Shown: positions 1-6,310 of the stretch, piece by piece
Numbering within the stretch: position 1 is the stretch's first letter
Layout: each line of letters starts with the position of its first letter
Assembly: GCA_023390215.1 (NCBI GenBank)
Contig: JAEWDG010000346.1
Coordinates: forward strand, 1-7,777
DNA length: 7,777 nucleotides
Reading direction: 5' to 3'
DNA from: Bacteroidota bacterium
Lineage (GTDB): Bacteria > Bacteroidota > Bacteroidia > Chitinophagales > Chitinophagaceae
The notes under the pieces: model-generated
Database searches by the model: none
The model's input: only the letters and a program-made list of their open reading frames with translations
What the model was told of the DNA's origin: nothing
Translations under genes and position numbers: made by a program

Positions 1-6
1 AAATGT

Positions 7-1101
7 ATGATGAGCAGCAAAACTCCTCATCATGAATTTTTCAGAAACCTTGACGCACTGAGGTTTCTCGCTTTTCTTTCCGTATTTATTTCCCACAGTA
101 TTTTTCTACCTGAACCAAATAGTTTTATTGGAGAGATCTGGAGAGCAACGTATTCACTGGTATTTCTCGGTGTGCCGTTTTTCTTCACGCTGTCAAGTTT
201 CCTCATTACTTACCGACTGCTCGCAGAGGCCGAAAAAAAGAAGCACATTTCATTATTTTCGTTTTACCGTAACCGTATCCTCCGTATCTGGCCGGCATAT
301 TTTTTACTGATCCTGGTCTGCTACCTTCTTATCCCCGCTGTTTCCGGATATTTCCAGGTTGCAGGAACAACACTTCCCCCACTCTGGCCCTTTATTAGTT
401 TTACCGTGAACTTTTACATCATTAAATACGGAGCAGCGTTCAGTTTTGCATTGACTATTCTCTGGTCGATCTCAATAGAAGAACAGTTTTATCTGGTTTG
501 GGGAATCATAATGAAATTTCTCAGGGCGCAACTTGCTATTGTGTTGATATTTTTAGTGATTGTAAGTATCGCATTTAGTTATGTATGGCTATACCACTGG
601 AAGCAGGCGGAAAACAACCTGGTAATACATTCCCTCTATGTTATTCAGAATTTTGCGGCTGGCGCGGCGCTTGCATTGCTCGCGAGGTCTAATAGCAAAT
701 GGTTCACACGCTTATCTGAATTGAATTTTATTTACTGCCTCATTCCCTACCTGCTCCTGCCTGTGGTTACAGTTTTCATTCATGAGATCATTCTGCTTAA
801 TATTATCAAGAGTATTTGTTTCGCAGCGATATTATTCCATCAGTGTTTCTCCAAAACACCGGGATTTGAGTTTGGGAAATATAAACAGGTCAATTATTTA
901 GGAAGAATATCTTACGGACTGTATCTGTACCATGCCCTGGTGATTTTAGTTTCAGGAAGATTTTTGAAAGCGCCTTCAGGCCTTACTACAATGTTGTTGT
1001 ATGCAATAATTATGCTTTTGGTAACAATCGCAGTGTCTGCACTGAGTTATGAGCTGATGGAAAAGAAATTCCTTAAACTCAAAACGCACCGGCTGAATTA
1101 A
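7..1101 (+). CDS. Acyltransferase-3 family membrane O-acyltransferase (OafA/YrhL-like, no SGNH domain)
   Basis: This is a 364-residue integral membrane protein of the acyltransferase 3 family, whose members move acyl groups, often acetyl, from a cytoplasmic donor onto surface polysaccharides, LPS or peptidoglycan. The family hallmarks are visible. There is an R-x10-H arrangement in the first membrane segment (R19 and H30). A basic loop FYRNRILRIWP lies at residues 86-96, SIEEQFY at about 156-162, and GRISYGLYLYH at 299-309 before the last helices. Most of the rest is hydrophobic, consistent with about ten membrane spans. The protein ends soon after the last span, so it lacks the periplasmic SGNH domain found in long OafA-type members. 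Two adjacent ATG codons (7 and 10) could start it. The frame is open back to base 1, so a start beyond the window edge is not excluded, but the family core begins normally near residue 11. The next gene follows after 11 nt, suggesting one operon. The family is certain; the acyl group and acceptor are unknown. Confidence 0.9.
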   Translation: MMSSKTPHHEFFRNLDALRFLAFLSVFISHSIFLPEPNSFIGEIWRATYSLVFLGVPFFFTLSSFLITYRLLAEAEKKKHISLFSFYRNRILRIWPAYFLLILVCYLLIPAVSGYFQVAGTTLPPLWPFISFTVNFYIIKYGAAFSFALTILWSISIEEQFYLVWGIIMKFLRAQLAIVLIFLVIVSIAFSYVWLYHWKQAENNLVIHSLYVIQNFAAGAALALLARSNSKWFTRLSELNFIYCLIPYLLLPVVTVFIHEIILLNIIKSICFAAILFHQCFSKTPGFEFGKYKQVNYLGRISYGLYLYHALVILVSGRFLKAPSGLTTMLLYAIIMLLVTIAVSALSYELMEKKFLKLKTHRLN

Positions 1102-1112
1102 CTTTATCGGAG

Positions 1113-3239
1113 ATGACGAATAAAATGTGCCGGCAGCACTTACGCGTATATTTATTTTTCCTGGCAGCAGCTGCTGTTTGTTTGTGGCCATTAAGCCTGG
1201 GTTTGCTTACTTTCAAGAACGATGCACTTACTTATTATTATCCGGTACGCACATTAATCAGTGACGCGCTGAATAATGGAGAACTTCCGCTGTGGACACC
1301 TTATATTAATCTCGGCTATCCCCTACATGCAGATTTCCAATCTGGTGCCTGGAACCCGATCGTGTGGATACTCAGCCTTTTTACAAAATATCCCTTATGG
1401 GCAATGCACCTGGAATGCATGTTCTATTTCAGTATTGCAGGCTTTGGCATGTACAAAATTTGCAGAAGCCGCGGCGCCACAGTTTGGCTCGCCATTGTAT
1501 GTGGATTATCCTTCGAATTTTCCGGATTCATGCTTGATTCTGTACAGTTTTTTACTGCCATTTCCTCAGCCTGCTGGATACCTTTCATCTTTCTGCATTT
1601 CAATAAGATCCTGAATGGTGGAACCTGGAAAAATCCGGCACTGTTAGGGTTGAATATGTCGCTGTTGTTACTTTGCGGTTATCCGGCTTTCTTCATTATT
1701 TGCGTGTATCTGCTCGCGGCTTATTTTACCTATTTCGTCTGGGTTAACAGAAAAACAAAGAATAATTATGTTTCGATTTTTTCAAAAATTGGGATCGCAG
1801 CTTTTCTGTTTCTGTTGTTTTGCCTGCCTGCAATAATCTCTTTTTACCAGCATCTGCCTTTTATATCCAGGGGTGAATCTCAAAGCTTGTCTACTGTACA
1901 GGAAAATTCCATGAATCCTGTAACATTCATATCCCTTCTTTTCCCCTTCACTTCACAGGCATCTAATGGATTTCTCCATTCAGAACCATTGATGCGGACA
2001 CTGTATATGGGCATTCTCCCATTATGCCTGTTTGTTGTTCTTCTGATGAGTGGCGTTTTAAGGAAAGGAAAAAACTTACTGTTAATTATTACCGCCTTCG
2101 TCATGTTGTTGATGGCGTTCGGAAAATATTTCTTCCTAAGGGAACTGGCTTACTATGTACTGCCGGGGATGGATATGTTCAGGCACCCCGGACTATTCAG
2201 GTTGTTTTTTATTTTCTTTTTTCTTTTGTTCATAGCTGAAGGTTTCCGTAATCAGAATATGAATGTAAAATACCTGAGAATAGCGGCAGGAACCATTGGT
2301 GGGTGTGTCATCGCCATCCTTATCATTTCGCTCATCAAGACCTCAGTAAATCATGAAGTAAACAAATCTGTTTTCAGTCCTTCAAATTTTATCGCCGCAG
2401 GATTTTGGCTAAGATTGATTGTCGAAGCTTGTATTGTTTTGGTGATTGCCGCCCTGATATATCGATTCGCGGTTAACGTTCCACCTGCACAAGCAAACAC
2501 AGATAAAAATGCTGTTGATCGAAAAAAGTATTCCAAAAAGGAACTGCGCAAATCAACAGCAGAACCTTCAAAATCCAAATTTCTTTTATTTGTTTTCTGT
2601 TTCGATATTTTTATTTCTTCTCAACTGCATTTACCCGTTACTGTTGTGGGAGCGAAATCATATAACAGGGTAGTAAGCGACCTGAACCGTAATCCTGTGT
2701 ATTTTCCTGAACCAGGAAACAGCTCTTTATCGGAAAATTCAGTAAACAGCATTTCACCGGAATTTGAAGCCGGCAGTAGAATGCCTTTCAGGAAAATGGT
2801 TGGAAGGAATGATTATTTCATAACTCCCGGAAACCTCAGCACGCAGGACAGTTTTTATCGTTCGCCTTTCCGCGATAGCATTATGTCGAAACCTTTGGTA
2901 TCCTTCGTTAACCATAATGGGGATGTTCAGATCGGGAAAATGGGCGCGAATTTTATAGAAGGAAGAATAAATTCCCTTGGTAACGACGAACTTCTCTATC
3001 TGCAAAACATCTATCCCAACTGGTCTGTAACTATTGATGGAGAGAAAAAACAAATACAACCCGCAGCGATCAGCTTCATGTCGGTTCCCGTAGATAAAGG
3101 CAGTCATCATTTTCGCTTCATCTATTCTCCATCTTATCTTAAATGGGCAATTTGGTTTCCCGTGCTGGGTATGTTGATATTATTCCGGATTATTTTTTCC
3201 AAAGACCAAAAAGCGAAACGCCAAAAGGAAATCGAATAG
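1113..3239 (+). CDS. YfhO-like polytopic membrane protein, putative GT-C type glycosyltransferase
   Basis: This is a 708-residue protein with many membrane spans. Near the N-terminus, after the first hydrophobic segment (about 10-32), a loop carries ND (36-37), YYYPVR (41-46), GELPLW (56-61) and a G-x-P-x-x-A-x-x-Q stretch (68-76). This is the pattern of YfhO and related GT-C proteins, where the loop acid is usually catalytic. A charged, probably cytoplasmic loop lies at about 465-490. An extracytoplasmic C-terminal domain follows, containing YPNW (634-637), DG (642-643) and VPVDKGSHHFRFIYSP, the typical end of YfhO proteins. A last membrane helix (677-695) leads into a basic tail. In Bacillus subtilis YfhO is linked to lipoteichoic acid glycosylation together with the lipid-sugar synthase CsbB, and a similar GT2 lies next door here on the other strand. 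Start ATG 1113 has GGAG directly against it, too close for a Shine-Dalgarno site; ATG 1125 is an alternative. The last 50 nt overlap the convergent methyltransferase gene. The family call is strong; the transferase role is inferred. Confidence 0.83.
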   Translation: MTNKMCRQHLRVYLFFLAAAAVCLWPLSLGLLTFKNDALTYYYPVRTLISDALNNGELPLWTPYINLGYPLHADFQSGAWNPIVWILSLFTKYPLWAMHLECMFYFSIAGFGMYKICRSRGATVWLAIVCGLSFEFSGFMLDSVQFFTAISSACWIPFIFLHFNKILNGGTWKNPALLGLNMSLLLLCGYPAFFIICVYLLAAYFTYFVWVNRKTKNNYVSIFSKIGIAAFLFLLFCLPAIISFYQHLPFISRGESQSLSTVQENSMNPVTFISLLFPFTSQASNGFLHSEPLMRTLYMGILPLCLFVVLLMSGVLRKGKNLLLIITAFVMLLMAFGKYFFLRELAYYVLPGMDMFRHPGLFRLFFIFFFLLFIAEGFRNQNMNVKYLRIAAGTIGGCVIAILIISLIKTSVNHEVNKSVFSPSNFIAAGFWLRLIVEACIVLVIAALIYRFAVNVPPAQANTDKNAVDRKKYSKKELRKSTAEPSKSKFLLFVFCFDIFISSQLHLPVTVVGAKSYNRVVSDLNRNPVYFPEPGNSSLSENSVNSISPEFEAGSRMPFRKMVGRNDYFITPGNLSTQDSFYRSPFRDSIMSKPLVSFVNHNGDVQIGKMGANFIEGRINSLGNDELLYLQNIYPNWSVTIDGEKKQIQPAAISFMSVPVDKGSHHFRFIYSPSYLKWAIWFPVLGMLILFRIIFSKDQKAKRQKEIE

Positions 3240-3909
3240 CGGGCATAAGCCTGGCTTCGAAACTGAAAATACTACCAAATAATTTATTGCTTAAGCTTCC
3301 GGATTTAAAAGTCTCGAAATCAGAACGGTCAGAGATCTTCATCCTGTTCGACCAGCCCCTGGCGATCCAAACGGGCAGGTATAAAAAACAATTGAAATAA
3401 CTGTTGTACAAAGGATGCAGCGATTTGCCCAAGGCTTTGAAATCCGCTTTTTGGTAGCGGCGAAAATGCTTATTAACCACATCATGAGCGCTCCATAATT
3501 TTCGGTCAGCCGGAACCGTAAGGCATATATATCCACCCGTTTTACAAACACGTTTTATTTCCTTCATGGCCTTTGCATCGTCGTCTATATGTTCCAGTAC
3601 ATCGAAAGCACAAACCAGGTCGAAGGCCTCGTTCTGAAAAGGAAGTTGTAAAACCGAAGCTTCAATCACTTCATGCCCCCGTTCTCTTAGTAAGAAAAGG
3701 AAGTCCTTTTCATGTTCAACAGAAATCACATTGCCGAAACGTGATAACCAGCTACTGGATTCACCTCCCGCGGCGCCTATGTTGAGCACACTGAGCCGGG
3801 TTCCCTGAATATAGGTTCGTAAAATCTTTGAGATGATCTTTGCCCTTGAGCGAAACCACCAATGCGATCGCTCCAGGTGTGCATATTGCTGAACGTAGCT
3901 CTTATCCAT
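3190..3909 (-). CDS. Class I SAM-dependent methyltransferase
   Basis: This is a 239-residue soluble-type protein with the Rossmann methyltransferase layout. The N-terminal ERSHWWFRSR motif (13-22) is common in methyltransferases of polysaccharide loci. Motif I is VLNIGAAGG (41-49), with an acid at the end of the next strand (E65). FDLVCAFDVLEHIDDD spans 96-111, TGG 124-126 and LTVPA 130-134. LWSAHDVVNKHFRRY (138-152) is another stretch typical of this subgroup. The C-terminus RFPFGVSLFGLWKK resembles the usual end of these proteins, so the last codons are likely genuine even though they lie over the end of the YfhO-like gene. The ATG at 3909 overlaps the stop of the upstream glycosyltransferase gene in ATGGATAA, which indicates translational coupling, and it sits behind a run of A residues rather than a Shine-Dalgarno site. 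A role in methylating a sugar or lipid-linked intermediate is inferred from context. The acceptor is unknown. Confidence 0.88.
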   Translation of the reverse strand: MDKSYVQQYAHLERSHWWFRSRAKIISKILRTYIQGTRLSVLNIGAAGGESSSWLSRFGNVISVEHEKDFLFLLRERGHEVIEASVLQLPFQNEAFDLVCAFDVLEHIDDDAKAMKEIKRVCKTGGYICLTVPADRKLWSAHDVVNKHFRRYQKADFKALGKSLHPLYNSYFNCFLYLPVWIARGWSNRMKISDRSDFETFKSGSLSNKLFGSIFSFEARLMPAIRFPFGVSLFGLWKK

Positions 3910-4858
3910 TTTTTTGTTCCCCTTTCAGGATTCGTGAACGAACAATGTATAAAGGGCGCTTTTTAACCTGGAAGAAAATGCGCAACACATACTCCCCGAT
4001 TATTCCTAAAGCTAACAGTTGAACGCCGGCGAACAAAACGATAGCGAAGATCAACGCAGTAAATCCTTCAGGAACCGTTCCGAACACCAGTTTCTTATAA
4101 AGCGTAACTCCGAGATATCCCAATGAAACCAGGATCGTGATCAATCCAACATAGCCTATAAAACGAATTGGAAACTCGCTGAAATTAAAAAGTCCGTTAA
4201 AAGCCAGTTTGAACAGCGCCCGCCACGAGTATTTCGAATGACCGTTTTTACGGCTTTCCCGGTTGTATTGAATTCCTGTTTGCTTAAAACCTACCCAGCT
4301 CCGCATACCCCGTAAATAGCGGCTTTCCTCAGGCATTTCATTCATGATCCGGATGACTCTTGCACTCACCAGTGCAAAATCTCCCGCATCCAACGGCATC
4401 TCCACATTCGAAAACCTTTTTAATAAGCGGTAGTAGGTTTTATACGCGGCTTTTTTTAAGAACCCTTCTTTTCGATGCTGACGAATTCCATATACAACAT
4501 CGTAACCTTCTTCCATTTTGGAAACGAACTGTTGTAGCAGTTCAGGTGGATCCTGCAGGTCGCCATCTATAATAAATACTGCTTCTGATTCCGCATCAAC
4601 TTCATGTAAGCCGGCCGATATAGCAGCAGCATGTCCAAAATTTCTCGAAAGGCTGATGAAAGAAAAATTTTTTTTTCCGGAGCAGAAATTCTCCAGTACC
4701 CGGTCCGATCCATCCATGCTGCCATCATCAACCAATACCACATCGATCCTGATTGTGGCATTGTTCACTACATTTTCCAGACGCTCCAGCAGGGAGGGAA
4801 GTATTTCCCTCTCGTTATACAATGGCGCGAGCACCGTTACACGATTCAATTTCCTCAT
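3902..4858 (-). CDS. GtrB/CsbB/ArnC-like family 2 glycosyltransferase (polyprenyl-phosphate sugar synthase)
   Basis: This is a 318-residue GT2 enzyme with a C-terminal membrane anchor. Visible motifs are APLYNE (11-16), VDDGS (43-47), SRNFGHAAA (71-79, the SRNFGKEAA-type motif), DGDLQDPPE (98-106, metal and nucleotide-sugar site), GDF (159-161), SRYLRGMRSWVGF (179-191) and GHSKY (206-210). Two hydrophobic helices follow at about 233-254 and 267-288, then GEYVLRIF and a KKRPLYIV-type tail. This is the architecture of GtrB, CsbB and dolichol-phosphate-mannose-synthase-like enzymes, which transfer a sugar from a nucleotide donor to undecaprenyl phosphate at the cytoplasmic face. The sugar is not predictable. 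ATG 4858 is chosen because the conserved core begins a few residues later; a TTG at 4873 in the same frame would add only five residues. The gene ends 8 nt inside the methyltransferase gene and starts 78 bp from the divergent MBOAT gene. An A9T5 homopolymer lies early in the catalytic domain. Confidence 0.92.
   Translation of the reverse strand: MRKLNRVTVLAPLYNEREILPSLLERLENVVNNATIRIDVVLVDDGSMDGSDRVLENFCSGKKNFSFISLSRNFGHAAAISAGLHEVDAESEAVFIIDGDLQDPPELLQQFVSKMEEGYDVVYGIRQHRKEGFLKKAAYKTYYRLLKRFSNVEMPLDAGDFALVSARVIRIMNEMPEESRYLRGMRSWVGFKQTGIQYNRESRKNGHSKYSWRALFKLAFNGLFNFSEFPIRFIGYVGLITILVSLGYLGVTLYKKLVFGTVPEGFTALIFAIVLFAGVQLLALGIIGEYVLRIFFQVKKRPLYIVRSRILKGEQKNG
4663..4676. repeat. A5T9 homopolymer tract inside the glycosyltransferase gene
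   Basis: On the + strand five A are followed by nine T. In the coding (-) direction this reads A9T5 and encodes K-K-N-F with neighbouring codons, at about residues 62-66 of the glycosyltransferase, between the VDDGS and SRNFG motifs. It is the longest single-base run noticed in the window. Such runs can slip during replication or transcription, which here would shift the frame early in the catalytic domain. The run is also explained by ordinary Lys/Asn/Phe codons, so a regulatory role is only a possibility. Confidence 0.6.
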
Positions 4859-4936
4859 GTTTTGAAGATACAATTTAAGCTGAATGATACATCGTTACAG
4901 GGAAATTTTCAATTAACTTGCCTGAGCTGCTACACG
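4859..4936. promoter_or_regulatory. Divergent intergenic region, probable back-to-back promoters
   Basis: These 78 AT-rich bases separate the divergent glycosyltransferase (-) and MBOAT (+) starts and must carry at least the 5' signals of both. Bacteroidota vegetative promoters have TTG near -33 and TAnnTTTG near -7. On the - strand, TTG (4912-4910) stands 20 bases before TATCATTC (4889-4882), a 4-of-6 match placed about 24 bases before the glycosyltransferase ATG. On the + strand, TAACTTG (4914-4920) is a near match to the -7 box but has no clear -33 partner, and TTTTG at 4860-4864 is too far away. The region is very likely regulatory because of its position; the specific boxes are weak guesses. 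Confidence 0.4.
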
Positions 4937-6310
4937 ATGTTATTTAATTCCTTAGAATTTTTCCTGTTTTTCCCGATCGTTACGCTGCTCTATTTCGTTG
5001 TTCCAAAGAAATTTCGCTGGCTCCATCTGTTGATCGCTTCCTGTATTTTTTATAGCGCATTTATTCCTTCCTATCTGTTGATTCTCGCGCTGCTCATCCT
5101 GATCGATTACACGGCCGGTTTGCTCATTGAGAAAGGTGGCGCACCCAAAGCCTGGCTGATCTTAAGCATTGTTGCAAATCTGTCTTTACTTGGTTTATTT
5201 AAATATCATGATTTTCTCGCTTCAAACATAAACCGGCTTACGGGAGCTGATCTTGTACTTTATCATTGGATTCTGCCGATCGGGCTTTCCTTCCATTGCT
5301 TTCAGTCGATGAGCTATACGATAGAAGTCTACCGCAAAAAGCAAAAAGCAATCAGGCATCCCGGTTATTACGCCCTTTACGTAATGTTCTATCCGCAATT
5401 GGTAGCCGGACCTATTGAAAGACCACAGCATTTGTTTCCACAGCTTTTTCACCCACAAAAATTCTCTGTTGAAAATTTACTCATGGGATTAAGGCTGATG
5501 GCCTGGGGATTTTATAAGAAACTGGTGGTTGCAGACAGACTGGGTATTTATGTGGATGGGTTTTATGCATCGGACACTACCGGCGGCATGCGCGCTATCC
5601 TTTCTACCCTATTTTTCAGCTTCCAGATCTATGCTGATTTTTCCGGATATTCTGATATTGCAATCGGTGCAGCGAAATGCATGGGCATAGACCTCACAAT
5701 TAACTTCAACAGACCCTATTTTTCAAAGAACATCCGTAGTTTCTGGCAGCGCTGGCATATTTCCCTCTCGGCCTGGTTCAGGGATTACGTGTATATACCG
5801 CTGGGTGGAAATAAAGTTCCCGCGGGGAGACATGTATTCAACCTTTTATTTACTTTCTTTCTTAGCGGTTTGTGGCATGGTGCAGGCTGGACCTTTATTA
5901 TCTGGGGCCTGATTCATGCATGTTACCTGCTTGTTTATAATTTTTATTCGCATAAACTAAAACTACACCTCCCCGCTTTTATTTCTGTGATCTTATGTTT
6001 TGTCTTCGTAAGTTTCGCATGGATATTTTTCAGATCAGAGTCTGTACAACAGGCATGGCATATCATCCGATCATGTGGAAGCAGTTATTCGGGCTGGCAG
6101 GTAGAACATATTTCATTCGGAAATTTTTCCCTGGCCATTAGTTTTGGGTTTATCCTGATCATGATGCTGACTGAATTCTACCTTTCTCCCCGAATGAATG
6201 AGTTGAATAACAGGAAAACGATTGATTTCATTTTCCTCACGCTCACAATTGTTTTGATTTTGTTTTTCGGAATATTCCGCAACAATAGTTTTATTTATTT
6301 CCAGTTTTGA
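4937..6310 (+). CDS. MBOAT family O-acyltransferase (AlgI/DltB-like)
   Basis: This is a 457-residue polytopic membrane protein of the MBOAT family. It opens with MLFNSLEFFLFFP, the standard start of AlgI-like members, which is why ATG 4937 is chosen although the frame stays open upstream to 4631 across the opposite-strand glycosyltransferase. Family motifs are LPIGLSFHCFQSMSY (113-127), FYPQLVAGPIERP (151-163), FSGYSDIAIGAAK (from 235), NFNRPYFS, FWQRWHISLSAWFRDY with H274, IPLGGN, and SGLWHGAG with H314, the histidine regarded as catalytic in AlgI and DltB. In alginate, peptidoglycan and teichoic acid systems, MBOAT proteins carry acyl groups across the membrane and pass them to a partner SGNH-type protein. 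Such a partner follows directly here, overlapping by 4 nt. The length and motifs are intact. The acyl group is probably acetyl by analogy, and the glycan acceptor is unknown. No strong Shine-Dalgarno sequence precedes the start. Confidence 0.93.
   Translation: MLFNSLEFFLFFPIVTLLYFVVPKKFRWLHLLIASCIFYSAFIPSYLLILALLILIDYTAGLLIEKGGAPKAWLILSIVANLSLLGLFKYHDFLASNINRLTGADLVLYHWILPIGLSFHCFQSMSYTIEVYRKKQKAIRHPGYYALYVMFYPQLVAGPIERPQHLFPQLFHPQKFSVENLLMGLRLMAWGFYKKLVVADRLGIYVDGFYASDTTGGMRAILSTLFFSFQIYADFSGYSDIAIGAAKCMGIDLTINFNRPYFSKNIRSFWQRWHISLSAWFRDYVYIPLGGNKVPAGRHVFNLLFTFFLSGLWHGAGWTFIIWGLIHACYLLVYNFYSHKLKLHLPAFISVILCFVFVSFAWIFFRSESVQQAWHIIRSCGSSYSGWQVEHISFGNFSLAISFGFILIMMLTEFYLSPRMNELNNRKTIDFIFLTLTIVLILFFGIFRNNSFIYFQF

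Noticed and set aside
1165..1176. Perfect 12-base palindrome CAGCAGCTGCTG
   Set aside because: It sits inside the YfhO-like coding region and is explained by consecutive alanine codons in the first membrane helix; no loop or T-run follows, so it is not a terminator, and no operator role is supported.
2754..3110. A 118-codon open frame on the - strand within the YfhO-like gene
   Set aside because: It is a shadow of the well-supported + strand gene; its translation shows no recognisable motif.
3143..3400. An 85-codon + strand frame spanning the end of the YfhO-like gene into the methyltransferase region
   Set aside because: Out of frame with the YfhO-like protein and antisense to the methyltransferase; no family features.
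4518..4865. A 115-codon open frame on the + strand opposite the glycosyltransferase
   Set aside because: Ser/Thr-rich low-complexity translation with no family motif, fully antisense to a strong gene.
4859..4873. TTG start at 4873 for the glycosyltransferase
   Set aside because: It adds only five residues before a good ATG at 4858 and would place the start closer to the weak promoter box; ATG is preferred, though TTG cannot be excluded.
4631..4936. In-frame upstream extension of the MBOAT reading frame by 102 codons
   Set aside because: It lies antisense to the conserved catalytic part of the glycosyltransferase gene, and the protein beginning at ATG 4937 already starts exactly like MBOAT family members.
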